NCBI GenBank assembly: GCA_036513895.1
Contig: DATBYF010000113.1
Span: 1 to 64,000, forward strand
From: Palsa-147 sp036513895
GTDB lineage: Bacteria > Acidobacteriota > Terriglobia > Acidiferrales > UBA7541
DNA: 64,000 nt
Reading direction: 5' to 3'
Positions within the stretch are counted from its first letter, which is position 1. The number at the start of each line of letters is the position of its first letter. Below the pieces are notes generated by a model. The model searched no databases, was not told the DNA's origin, and was given only the letters and a program-made list of their open reading frames with translations. A program made the translations under genes and the position numbers. This document shows, piece by piece, positions 34,346-43,110 of this stretch.

Positions 34346-35143
34346 ATGAATCGGACGCATGCATATCTCCGCATCAGCGACGTCGCGCGCCTTGTAGGCG
34401 TTTCGCCATCCGTTTTGCGTACTTGGGAGTCGGTCGGCCTTATCTCGCCCGCTCGCACTAACAGCCGTTATCGCCTGTTCAGCTCGGGCGATGTTCGCTT
34501 GTTGAAGCGCGCTCAGTTTCTGCGTCGTGCGCGTGGAATGAACGCTCCCGCAATCGTTCACACGCTCCGATCGGAAGGCCTGCTAGCGAATCGCGCACCT
34601 AATAAACCAAGTACAGTTGGCCCAGTTCTTCGCCGCTTGCGTCTCAAAACAGGCTATTCGCTTTCCCACGTCGCGAAAACCGCTTCGGTTTCGGTCGGCT
34701 TCCTGAGCGCGCTCGAGCGCGGCCACATGAGCGCATCCGTCGCTACCCTTCTCCGCCTCGCGAATTTTTATCGCGTCAACATTTTGTCGCTCTTTGACGC
34801 GGCCGCGGCGAGTCCGAGTCGTGTGCGTCCCAACGAACGCAAAATTCTCGAAGCTGGTCCTGGAGTGCGAATGGAATTGCTGGCCTGGGGCGATGTCGTC
34901 ATGGAACCTCACCTGTTCCGCATCGCGCCTGGCGCCGGCAGCGGAGATTCCTACGCCCACGAAGGCGAGGAGTTCCTTTTCGTGCTTCGCGGCAGCCTGG
35001 AGATCGCACTCGAAGGCGGCGACCCTACGATTTTGAGCGCCGGTGACAGCTTCTATTTCCCAAGCAACATGCGCCATCGCTGGACGAATCGCGGCAAACG
35101 AGAAGTCTCCGTGCTGTGGATCAATACGCCGCCGACATTTTGA
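34346..35143 (+). CDS. MerR-XRE-cupin three-domain transcriptional regulator
   Basis: ATG 34346 is chosen because the -35/-10 pair lies upstream; the site before it is weak. The 265-residue protein contains three modules: a MerR-type helix-turn-helix with wing (residues 8-80, LRISDVARLVGVSPSVLRTWE), an XRE-type helix-turn-helix (92-150, with SVGFLSALERG) and a C-terminal cupin (185-260, HEGEEFLFVLRGSLEI...FYFPSN). XRE-cupin regulators such as PuuR control polyamine catabolism. Addition of a MerR domain on the front is unusual. The gene leads the potDABC-amine oxidase operon and is divergent from the TonB receptor, so it probably controls both (inference). The cupin likely senses a small ligand. 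Confidence 0.85.
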   Translation: MNRTHAYLRISDVARLVGVSPSVLRTWESVGLISPARTNSRYRLFSSGDVRLLKRAQFLRRARGMNAPAIVHTLRSEGLLANRAPNKPSTVGPVLRRLRLKTGYSLSHVAKTASVSVGFLSALERGHMSASVATLLRLANFYRVNILSLFDAAAASPSRVRPNERKILEAGPGVRMELLAWGDVVMEPHLFRIAPGAGSGDSYAHEGEEFLFVLRGSLEIALEGGDPTILSAGDSFYFPSNMRHRWTNRGKREVSVLWINTPPTF

Positions 35144-35157
35144 ATGAAGGAGTGGCG

Positions 35158-36246
35158 ATGAAAATCAGCGTTCGGACGCCATGGAAACGTCGAGCCGCTC
35201 TGGTCGCAGCAGCGCTCGCGTTTCTTTTGGTGCTTTCAGCGTGCAAAAAAGAGTCTCCATCGCTGAGCCTTCTGGTATGGGAGGGTTACGCGGATCCCTC
35301 TTACGTGCATGATTTCGAAACCGCGCACAATTGCAAGATCAACGCATCCTACATGGGATCGAGCGACGAGCTCGTCGCCAAGCTTCGCGGCGGCAGCGCC
35401 AGCAATTACGACGTGATTTCTCCGTCAAGCGACGTGGCCACGATGATCGCGTCATCCGGCCTGGCGGCTCCGATCGATCTTTCGAAAATTCCGTCGTATG
35501 AGCAACTGTCGTCACGACTGCGCTTGCTTCCGCTAGTCCGCGCCAACGGCAACGTCTACGGCGTCCCCTTCACATGGGGACCGAATCCCCTGCTATACGA
35601 CACGACGGTCTTTCCGCAAGCTCCCGATAGCTGGGCCGTACTCTGGGATCCGAAATACAAAGGGAAGATTTCAGTCTGGGATGAGCTTTCAACGCTCTAT
35701 ATGGCCGCTCAAATTCTTGGCTACGACAAGCCCGACCCAAACCATCTCTACAACCTCTCCGACGAAGAACTGGAGAACGTAAAGAAAAAACTCCTCGAGC
35801 TGAAACCCAACATCCGCAAGATTTGGGCGACTGGAGGCGAATTGACAAACCTGTTTGAAAATCACGAAATCGTCGCCGCTATGGGCTGGCCGCTCATGAC
35901 CAATCAGCTGCGCGCCGCGAATTTCCCAATCGGCGAGACAATTCCCAAGGAAAACACTACCGGCTGGATTGATCACCTGATGATCACTGCTGCCAGTGAC
36001 CACAAAGAACTCGCGACGCAATTTCTCGAGTACATGATCGAAGGCCAAACGCAAAAGAAAGTTGCGGATGTTACTGGTTACGATCCCGCTAATCCCGGCG
36101 CCGCGGCATTCATGGCCGATGCGCAAAAGAAAAATCTCCATCTGGACGATGCGGACAATTACATGGCGCGAATTTATTTCTGGCAGCAGGTCCCGCGCCG
36201 AGCCAAGTACAACGAGATCTGGAATGAAGTCAAGGCGGCGCAGTGA
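35158..36246 (+). CDS. PotD/PotF-like ABC transporter substrate-binding lipoprotein
   Basis: ATG 35158 is preceded by GGAG; the longer frame overlaps the regulator. The 362-residue protein starts with a lipoprotein signal, LLVLSAC with Cys29 as the lipidated residue. It has the two-lobed periplasmic binding fold of polyamine-binding proteins: LLVWEGYAD near 40, SNYDVISPSSD (about 88-98), then VYGVPFTWGPNPLLYD. Length matches PotD/PotF. It captures the substrate (spermidine- or putrescine-like, by family) and delivers it to the PotB/PotC permease. The stop overlaps the ATPase start by four bases (GTGA). Confidence 0.88.
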   Translation: MKISVRTPWKRRAALVAAALAFLLVLSACKKESPSLSLLVWEGYADPSYVHDFETAHNCKINASYMGSSDELVAKLRGGSASNYDVISPSSDVATMIASSGLAAPIDLSKIPSYEQLSSRLRLLPLVRANGNVYGVPFTWGPNPLLYDTTVFPQAPDSWAVLWDPKYKGKISVWDELSTLYMAAQILGYDKPDPNHLYNLSDEELENVKKKLLELKPNIRKIWATGGELTNLFENHEIVAAMGWPLMTNQLRAANFPIGETIPKENTTGWIDHLMITAASDHKELATQFLEYMIEGQTQKKVADVTGYDPANPGAAAFMADAQKKNLHLDDADNYMARIYFWQQVPRRAKYNEIWNEVKAAQ

Positions 36247-37313
36247 ACTCGCTTCTCTCCATTAGAAATGTCGCTAAGCAATTTCAAAACAGGCAGGTTC
36301 TGCGCGGCATCTCGCTCGAAGTCGCTTCTGGCGAATTTCTGACGATCCTCGGCGAAAGCGGCTCCGGCAAAACTACCTTGTTGCGCCTGATTGCGGGATT
36401 CGAACAGCCCGATAGCGGCGAGATTTGGATGGCGGACGAAAGGCTCGACACGCTTCCGCCGCATCGCCGCCACGTGAATACGGTGTTCCAGAGTTACGCA
36501 TTGTTTCCGCACCTATCCGTTTTCGAAAATATCGCCTATGGCCTGCGAGTTCAGCACGTTACAAAAGCAGAAATTCCCTCGCGCGTTGAACAAGCGCTCG
36601 CAATGGTAAAGATGAACGAATTCGCCCATTCGGCGCCCTCGCGGCTTAGCGGCGGGCAGCAACAGCGCGTCGCGCTCGCCCGCGCTCTCGTGAACCGCCC
36701 CCAAGTCCTCTTACTCGATGAGCCGCTCTCCGCTCTCGATGCCAATCTTCGGCGGCAAATGCAAATCGAACTGAAATCGCTGCAGCGAGAAGTCGGCATC
36801 ACTTTCATCTTCGTCACGCACGACCAGGAAGAAGCCATGGCGCTTTCAGATCGGATCGCGCTCCTTCGCGCCGGCATTCTCGAACAGGTCGCCAGCCCGC
36901 GCGAAATATACGTCCGGCCCGCGACCGCTTACACCGCCAAGTTCATCGGCCAAACCAATTTACTTCGCGGACAAGTGAGCGGCGGCGTAGCGACGGCGAG
37001 CGGAATTTCCTGGCGCATCGCGGACACATCATCCGCATCCGGCCCGGCGACTTTTTCTCTCCGGCCCGAATGTATTCGCCTCCTCGGGCAATTCGCTCCT
37101 GGCGTTCGCACGACCGATGGCGGCCCCGTTCGTTTTCGTGCGCGAATCAGAACGCAAACTTTCGGCGGTGCCACCGATCTGCTCGAAATAGCGCTTTCCG
37201 ATGAAAGCTCGCTCCGCGTGCGCATCCCGAGTCACGGGAGTCTGCAAGGCGATGCCGAATTCGAATTCGCTCCCGCCGATGCAGTCAGCGTCCGAGAGTC
37301 CGAGCCAAACTAG
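36243..37313 (+). CDS. potA: PotA-like ABC transporter ATPase
   Basis: GTG 36243 overlaps the binding-protein stop. The 356-residue subunit has Walker A GESGSGKTT (residues 37-45), the LSGGQQQRVALARAL signature (about 133-147) and Walker B LLLDEPLSALD (about 155-165). A C-terminal TOBE-like domain spans about 240-350. This layout is the standard spermidine/putrescine-type ATPase. It powers import through the two permeases encoded next. The exact substrate is set by the binding protein and is not proven. Confidence 0.92.
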   Translation: MNSLLSIRNVAKQFQNRQVLRGISLEVASGEFLTILGESGSGKTTLLRLIAGFEQPDSGEIWMADERLDTLPPHRRHVNTVFQSYALFPHLSVFENIAYGLRVQHVTKAEIPSRVEQALAMVKMNEFAHSAPSRLSGGQQQRVALARALVNRPQVLLLDEPLSALDANLRRQMQIELKSLQREVGITFIFVTHDQEEAMALSDRIALLRAGILEQVASPREIYVRPATAYTAKFIGQTNLLRGQVSGGVATASGISWRIADTSSASGPATFSLRPECIRLLGQFAPGVRTTDGGPVRFRARIRTQTFGGATDLLEIALSDESSLRVRIPSHGSLQGDAEFEFAPADAVSVRESEPN

Positions 37314-37315
37314 CC

Positions 37316-38164
37316 ATGTACACCCGCTCCTACAAAGCGACCGTCGCCATTCCCCCGCTTCTTTGGGTGACCATCTTCCTCTTAATTCCCTACGCGATTC
37401 TTTTTTGCTGCAGCTTCTGGCAGGTTTCTCCCCTTCAAATCATCGTCCACGCCTGGACATTCGACAATTATCGTGAGCTCGTTCGAAATCCCGTCTATCT
37501 TCAAGTGCTCTTCCGATCGATGCGCATCGCCGGAGCCGTCACCATCCTCGCGCTTTTGCTCGGCTATCCCCTCGCCTACTTCCTTTCGTTCTGCGCGACG
37601 CGCCGAAAAGATTTATTCTATCAGCTAGTCATCATTCCGCTCTGGGTCAGTTATCTCGTCCGCGGTTACGCTTGGAAGACGATTCTCGGCAGCGATGGTG
37701 TCCTCAATGGATTCTTGGAGTATCTGCGCATCACTTCGCATCCGGTTGAATTTTTCCTTTACAGCCCATTCGCCGTCATTCTCACGCTGACGCACATCTA
37801 TACACCGTTTACGTTCCTCCCGATTTACGCCTCGCTCGAGCACGTGCCACGAAACCTAGTGGAAGCTTCGCAGGATCTGGGCGCGTCTCCGTTCCGGACC
37901 TTTTGCCGCGTGGTTTTTCCGCTCTCGCTTCCCGGCGTTCTTGCCGGAGCGACGTTTGCCTTCGTTCTTACACTCGGTGATTTCCTTGCGCCGCTGCTCG
38001 TCGGCGGCCCGAGTGGAATCATGATCTCGAACATCGTGGTCAGCCTGTTCGGCGCGGCCTACAACTGGCCGCTCGGTGCCGCGATTTCGTTCGGCATGCT
38101 GGTTCTCGTCGTCACATTGCTTTTCCTCGTCGAGCGCGTTGAGAAAAAGTTGAGTTTCTCATGA
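37316..38164 (+). CDS. potB: PotB-like ABC transporter permease
   Basis: The 282-residue inner-membrane protein has about six hydrophobic segments and the coupling EAxxxLGASPFRTFCRVVFPLSLPG loop around residues 180-205, which contacts the ATPase. It begins 2 bases after the ATPase stop and overlaps the next permease by 4 bases (ATGA). The architecture matches the PotB/PotH branch of polyamine transport. It pairs with the following PotC-like protein to form the channel. Confidence 0.92.
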   Translation: MYTRSYKATVAIPPLLWVTIFLLIPYAILFCCSFWQVSPLQIIVHAWTFDNYRELVRNPVYLQVLFRSMRIAGAVTILALLLGYPLAYFLSFCATRRKDLFYQLVIIPLWVSYLVRGYAWKTILGSDGVLNGFLEYLRITSHPVEFFLYSPFAVILTLTHIYTPFTFLPIYASLEHVPRNLVEASQDLGASPFRTFCRVVFPLSLPGVLAGATFAFVLTLGDFLAPLLVGGPSGIMISNIVVSLFGAAYNWPLGAAISFGMLVLVVTLLFLVERVEKKLSFS

Positions 38165-39006
38165 GCTCACGAAACATTGCGGTTTCAGGCTCGCGCTTGC
38201 TCAGCGCATATGCTGCGCTGGTGTACGCGTTTCTCTACCTGCCGATCGTCGTGCTCGCCGTGTATTCGTTCAATGCTGGTGGCGTTGGTGGCTTTCCTCC
38301 TCGCAATTTGACGCTCTCGTGGTATCGCATGCTGTTTCAGGACGACGCAATCTGGAGCACGCTTCTAAATAGCTTCATCGTCGCGCTGGTGGCAGTCGCG
38401 ATCTCCATCCTGCTCGGCTTGATGGCGGCGCTCGCTCTCGACCGCGTGAATTTTCCGGGTAAAGCGCTCTTTCGCCGCGTGGTTTTGCTCCCGCTGATCC
38501 TGCCCGGCATCATCACTGGCCTTTCCCTGCTCATGCTTTTCGTCGCCGCGGGAATGAAGCTGAGCTTAGTCACCATCACACTCGGCCACGGCACCGCCCT
38601 AATTTCCGTCGCCACCACGGAGATTTTCGCGGGCCTGCAAAAGGTCGACCGTGTTCACGAAGAAGCTTCGCTCGACCTGGGCGCCAATCAATTAACGACG
38701 TTTTGGCGCATCACGCTGCCGAACCTACGCGTCTCGATTATCGCCGCCGCATTACTGACCTTCACTCTCTCGCTCGATGAAATCGCCGTCAGCTTCTTCC
38801 TCATCGGCCGAAATAACACGCTGCCTCTAGAAATTTGGTCGCGATTGCGGCGCGGTATTACACCGGAAATCAACGCCATTTCGACCATCATCCTTCTCTT
38901 TTCAATCATTCTGATTCTCGTGTGGTATCGGCTCAGAGCCCATAGCGCAAACATCGCCGAAAGCGCAGCAACTCTTCCCACGGCCATCCAAGGAGATCGC
39001 GCATGA
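38161..39006 (+). CDS. potC: PotC-like ABC transporter permease
   Basis: The 281-residue protein has six membrane segments and the coupling loop EEASLDLGANQLTTFWRITLP around residues 163-183. It overlaps the preceding permease (38161-38164, ATGA) and the following amine oxidase gene (39003-39006) by four bases each, so translation is chained along the operon. It is the usual second permease of spermidine/putrescine transporters. Confidence 0.92.
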   Translation: MSSRNIAVSGSRLLSAYAALVYAFLYLPIVVLAVYSFNAGGVGGFPPRNLTLSWYRMLFQDDAIWSTLLNSFIVALVAVAISILLGLMAALALDRVNFPGKALFRRVVLLPLILPGIITGLSLLMLFVAAGMKLSLVTITLGHGTALISVATTEIFAGLQKVDRVHEEASLDLGANQLTTFWRITLPNLRVSIIAAALLTFTLSLDEIAVSFFLIGRNNTLPLEIWSRLRRGITPEINAISTIILLFSIILILVWYRLRAHSANIAESAATLPTAIQGDRA

Positions 39007-40535
39007 CACCCACCCGCAGGGACTTTATAAAATTTGTGGTTGCGGGCTCGATTGCCGCTGGCTGCCCGATCGATTTGTCATTACTGGCATCCCCGGGCGA
39101 TACCGAACCGCAGGTTGATGGGGAGCGCTTCGAAATCTGCCATCAGATTCGCGACGGCAAGACCTTCGCGCATCCGCCGGTATCAAAGACGCATGACGTT
39201 GTCATCATCGGCGGCGGCATCAGCGGCTTGAGCGCCGCATATTTCCTACGCTCAAAGGATTTTCTATTGCTCGAAAAAGAAGAACACTGGGGCGGCAACG
39301 CTTACCGAGAGGATTTTCAGGGCCAGGGATACGCCACTGCATCCGCGTACGATTTTGTGGCGTCGGATAGCGCTGTCCTTGCGAAGGAAATTGGCCTCGA
39401 GCAACTTCCCGTCAACAGTCCCGATCCTACGATCATCAACGGCAAATGGGTGGCCGACACCTGGCGCGGTGGTCTCGACGAGCTTCCCTACGCACAATCC
39501 GTCCGCGACGCCTTCAAGAAATTCCGGGCGGAAATGTTAAAGCTCGGTGCCACCAAGGATCTCGAGCGCCTCGACAGCGAGTCTCTTTCGAAATACTTGC
39601 AGGATTATCCGCCGGAGCTTAACGAGTGGTGGGATGCCTACGGCCGGTCCAATTGGGGCGCGAATGCCAAGGATACTTCCGTATACGTCGCGCTCGAAGA
39701 TTTCATCGAAATCGCGAGTGAGAAGCCCGAAGACACTCGGATCACGCTGCCCGGCGGCAATGGCGCCATCACGCGGAAGCTATCTGAAGTTCTCCTGGCA
39801 AAGTTCTCCGATCGCATGTTCACCGGCGCGGCCACGATCTCCGTTGATCCGCAGAAGGATTCCGTCAACGTCACCTACGCACTCGGCGGCCAACTGCAGA
39901 CCGTCAACGCGAAAGTAGTGATCATGGCTACTCCCAAAATCATCGCTTCGCGCATCGTCTCCGGCATACCCGACGATCAAATTGACGCCATGCAATCCAT
40001 CCGCTACGCGCCCTATCCCGTGATCAACATGATTTTCGACAAACCCGTCTACAATCGCGGCTACGACACCTGGTGCCCCGGAAACGCCTTCACCGATTTC
40101 ATCGTCGCAGATTGGACCATTCGCAATCAGCCCGGCTACAAACAAAAATACAACATCCTCACCTTCTACACGCCCATGCAAGAAAAAGACCGCAAGAAAC
40201 TTTTGACCATCGAAGGCTGCCAGAAAATCGCCTCCAATGTCTTAACCGATTTCAAAAAGCTTTTACCCGAGTTCAACGTGGACCCGATCGAAATTCATAT
40301 GTTCCGCCGCGGCCATCCCATGTTCGTAGCCACACCCGGCAATTTCACCAAGACCATTCCCGCAGCACGAAAGCCGCTAGATCGCGTTTTCTTTGCCAAC
40401 ACGGATTCAGAAGGACCGGAATCGCTTGCGGCTGGAGGAGTCGCAGCCTCGAAAAAAGGCGCAGATTGGGTGGAGAAGCGGCTCGCCGGAATATCTTCGC
40501 GGCGCGCCGCTGAATTGGTGGGATTTGATGTTTAG
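39003..40535 (+). CDS. Tat-exported FAD-dependent amine oxidase-like protein
   Basis: The 510-residue protein starts with a twin-arginine signal, TRRDFIKF (residues 4-11), followed by a hydrophobic stretch, so it is probably folded with its cofactor before export. The FAD-binding loop VVIIGGGISGLSAAY is at residues 66-80, and the C-terminal ANTDSEGPESLAAGGVAAS resembles the second FAD contact of flavin amine oxidases. The nearest family is the amine oxidase/protoporphyrinogen oxidase-like superfamily. Its start overlaps potC by four bases, so it belongs to the transporter operon. It may oxidise the amine in the periplasm before or instead of import (inference). Confidence 0.8.
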   Translation: MTPTRRDFIKFVVAGSIAAGCPIDLSLLASPGDTEPQVDGERFEICHQIRDGKTFAHPPVSKTHDVVIIGGGISGLSAAYFLRSKDFLLLEKEEHWGGNAYREDFQGQGYATASAYDFVASDSAVLAKEIGLEQLPVNSPDPTIINGKWVADTWRGGLDELPYAQSVRDAFKKFRAEMLKLGATKDLERLDSESLSKYLQDYPPELNEWWDAYGRSNWGANAKDTSVYVALEDFIEIASEKPEDTRITLPGGNGAITRKLSEVLLAKFSDRMFTGAATISVDPQKDSVNVTYALGGQLQTVNAKVVIMATPKIIASRIVSGIPDDQIDAMQSIRYAPYPVINMIFDKPVYNRGYDTWCPGNAFTDFIVADWTIRNQPGYKQKYNILTFYTPMQEKDRKKLLTIEGCQKIASNVLTDFKKLLPEFNVDPIEIHMFRRGHPMFVATPGNFTKTIPAARKPLDRVFFANTDSEGPESLAAGGVAASKKGADWVEKRLAGISSRRAAELVGFDV

Positions 40536-40864
40536 TTCAGAAGAGTGGAAAGCGCGCGGCGGTTGATCTCCGCCAGGATTGCCGCGCGCCGTGAATCGCC
40601 GCCGTTCGTCGCCGAAATTCCTTCGAACGCACGCATCAACTCCGCATCCGAAAGTTTGCGCATCCCCTCGCCGCCCGGGCCGCTATTCGAACGCGTAAAG
40701 AAGAAGTCCGGACTCGAGCTCGCGTCGGCGTTTGTCGCAATTCGCACGGCTTCCAGCAGCTTCTTGCATTCCGCACAAGCGCCCTCAGGAGAGCACTCGT
40801 TGCACTGCTCGATGTGTTGCCAAAATTTGCTCAATGCGCCGACGTCTGTGCGTTCATACAACAT
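40532..40864 (-). CDS. Hypothetical CxxC-containing protein
   Basis: The 110-residue protein has an N-terminal patch with His17, Cys21, Cys24 and further Cys at about 30 and 33 (HIEQCNECSPEGACAECKK), a likely zinc knuckle. The rest is polar. This resembles short anti-sigma-factor zinc-finger-like proteins, but no TM segment follows, so the role is uncertain. ATG 40864 is preceded by AGGCG. Its stop overlaps the convergent amine oxidase stop by four bases. I do not recognise a named family. Confidence 0.6.
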   Translation of the reverse strand: MLYERTDVGALSKFWQHIEQCNECSPEGACAECKKLLEAVRIATNADASSSPDFFFTRSNSGPGGEGMRKLSDAELMRAFEGISATNGGDSRRAAILAEINRRALSTLLN

Positions 40865-40891
40865 AAGAGTCGCCTCGATCCTTTACCGCTA

Positions 40892-41551
40892 TTAGTGACT
40901 AACCGAAAGATTGCGGATACCTGCGCCAAGCGACGTTACCGTCCCCAACACCTGAGGCACCCACCACATCCGCCGCATCGTGCCATTTTCGCTGTGTTGC
41001 ATCTTGTGGCCAATGAAATCAAAAAGTATCGGCGTCGCCTGAATCGCCGCATAAATCGCCGGGGAGCCGGCCACAGGGCGCAGTAATGGATTCAATTCCG
41101 AATGCCCCTGCGCGATGGCCCGGTTCGTGGTCCATGCGTCGAAAGTCGCCGCACTTGATTGCGCAATTGCAAGCGCCAGCCATCTATGTCCCTGACGTAG
41201 AACTGGAGATCTGTACTCGGGCAGCGGCGGCAACTTTTCAAATTGAGGAGGAATGTGAACTGCTGACAAGACTTTGGAGGTCATGTCCGGAAATACGGGC
41301 TCCGCGCTCGCAGGTTTCGCTTTGCTTCCGTCGTCGTTGACATCCAGCAACCGAATTCCGTCCTCATCAAATCGAGAAGGAGCAGCAGCGCTGGCCAGAC
41401 TCAGGGCCGGGTGAAATGCGATGATTGAAGTTCGTCCATCTTCCAGGCTCGCGGCGTAGTAAGTGACTGCGGGCGGATTCTTGACAGCGTCGTCGATTCT
41501 TGCGGGTACCGCGGGCGCCTGAAACAACAAAACTAGGGTGGCTATTACCAT
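40892..41551 (-). CDS. Hypothetical protein with signal-like N terminus and membrane segments
   Basis: Adjacent ATGs lie at 41554 and 41551; GGAG upstream suits the second. The product is about 219 residues. A hydrophobic N terminus (MVIATLVLLFQAP) looks like a signal or anchor. The C-terminal half has TFDAWTTNRAIAQGHSELNPLL and further hydrophobic stretches, giving an overall DUF5658-like feel, though I cannot confirm it. No catalytic motif is seen. It lies between a small zinc-knuckle gene and the heme operon on the same strand. Function is unknown. Confidence 0.6.
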   Translation of the reverse strand: MVIATLVLLFQAPAVPARIDDAVKNPPAVTYYAASLEDGRTSIIAFHPALSLASAAAPSRFDEDGIRLLDVNDDGSKAKPASAEPVFPDMTSKVLSAVHIPPQFEKLPPLPEYRSPVLRQGHRWLALAIAQSSAATFDAWTTNRAIAQGHSELNPLLRPVAGSPAIYAAIQATPILFDFIGHKMQHSENGTMRRMWWVPQVLGTVTSLGAGIRNLSVSH

Positions 41552-41782
41552 CATTTCTCCACTCGATGGGTTATCTGGGCAATGATGACAACGCAAGAGA
41601 GAGGCCATAAGCCGCAGGAGAGTGGTACTTTCTTATGTTATTGACGGCATGGCAGTTACTTGAATTTCCGGACGGTGCATAGCTCAGTTTGCATTGGTTT
41701 GCACAGCAGTTGAGGAAAAGTGTTTCACATCAAGCGAAGACTGTAGGTAGGACGAAAATTGGCTGTATTCAAAAGCCAGCGG

Positions 41783-43096
41783 TTAGTCGGCTGGCGCGGC
41801 CGCCAGAAGTGTTCGCAGGCTTTCGCGACTCGCAGAAATTGTTCTCTCGATGTCCGCGTCAGTATGCGCTGCAGAGACGAACAGCGCCTCATACTGCGAC
41901 GGCGCTATAAATATTCCGCGATCGAGCATCGCCGTAAAGAACGCAGCGAATCTCGTCGTATCGGACTGCTTCGCGTCATCGTAGTTTCGTACAGGCCCTT
42001 CGCAGAAAAATAGCGTCACCAGCGACCCGACCGCATTCACGTGAGCCGGCACGCCCACATCACGGATCGCTCCCGCAACACCATCGGCGAGTCGGGCGGC
42101 CTTGCTGTTCAGCTCATCATAAAATCTTGGCACCCACAAATGCGGCAACGTCGCTAATCCCGCGCGCATCGCCAGCGGATTCCCCGATAGAGTCCCAGCC
42201 TGATAGACAGGTCCAATCGGCGCCACCATTTGCATGATCTCCCGCCGCCCTCCGTAAGCCGCCACCGGCAGACCGCCGCCGATGATTTTCCCCAGCGTCG
42301 TCAAATCAGGCTGAATTTTGTAAATGCTTTGCGCGCCGCCGAGAGCCGTTCGGAATCCGCTGATCACTTCGTCGAAAATCAGAAGCGCGCCTTCTCGCAG
42401 TGTCACCTCGCGCAACCCTTCGAGAAATCCTGGCTCCGGCGGCACTACTCCCATATTTGCCGCGACCGGTTCGACGATCACAGCCGCGATCCCGCGTTTG
42501 TGCAACTCGAATACTTTCTCGATAGCACCGAGTTTGTTATAAGGCACGTTGATCGTCAATTTCGCGAAAGCCTCGGGCACTCCCGGGCTCGCCGAAATCC
42601 CAAGCGTCGCCAACCCTGACCCCGCCTCAGAAAGAAAGCTGTCCGAATGTCCGTGGTAGCAACCCTCGAATTTCACGATCAGGTCGCGCTTCGTAAATCC
42701 GCGCGCCAGGCGAATCGCGGACATCGTCGCCTCTGTGCCCGAGCTGACAAAGCGCATCATCTCGATTGACGGCACCGCGCTGGCGATCTGCTCAGCAAGT
42801 TCGCTCTCGAGCGGCGACGTCATTCCATAGCTTGTGCCGTAAGCAGCCTGCTCCCGGATCGCCTTCGTAACGGAAGGATGCGCATGCCCCAGGATCATCG
42901 CGCCCCACGAACACACATAATCGAGGTACTCGTTGCCGTCCGCGTCGAAAAGCCGCGCGCCTTCTGCTCGCTCGATGACCAGAGGGCTCCCGCCAACAGC
43001 GCGAAACGCTCGCACTGGGCTATCCACGCCGCCGACAAGAATTTTCTCGCTTCGGCGAAAAATCTCTGCGGAACGCGGTCTCGATTTCGATGCCAT
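41783..43096 (-). CDS. hemL: Glutamate-1-semialdehyde 2,1-aminomutase
   Basis: ATG 43096 has GAGGAG upstream. The 437-residue PLP enzyme carries GGVDSPVRAFRAVGG, the substrate loop diagnostic of HemL, as well as Asp242 (IFDEVISGFR) and Schiff-base Lys270 (LGKIIGGGLPVAAYGG). It converts glutamate-1-semialdehyde to 5-aminolevulinate, the second step of the C5 heme route. It is the last gene of the hemXACDBL operon, starting 14 bases after hemB. The aminotransferase at 27622 is a divergent catabolic relative without this loop. Confidence 0.96.
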   Translation of the reverse strand: MASKSRPRSAEIFRRSEKILVGGVDSPVRAFRAVGGSPLVIERAEGARLFDADGNEYLDYVCSWGAMILGHAHPSVTKAIREQAAYGTSYGMTSPLESELAEQIASAVPSIEMMRFVSSGTEATMSAIRLARGFTKRDLIVKFEGCYHGHSDSFLSEAGSGLATLGISASPGVPEAFAKLTINVPYNKLGAIEKVFELHKRGIAAVIVEPVAANMGVVPPEPGFLEGLREVTLREGALLIFDEVISGFRTALGGAQSIYKIQPDLTTLGKIIGGGLPVAAYGGRREIMQMVAPIGPVYQAGTLSGNPLAMRAGLATLPHLWVPRFYDELNSKAARLADGVAGAIRDVGVPAHVNAVGSLVTLFFCEGPVRNYDDAKQSDTTRFAAFFTAMLDRGIFIAPSQYEALFVSAAHTDADIERTISASRESLRTLLAAAPAD

Positions 43097-43110
43097 CCCT
43101 ACGCCGCTCC

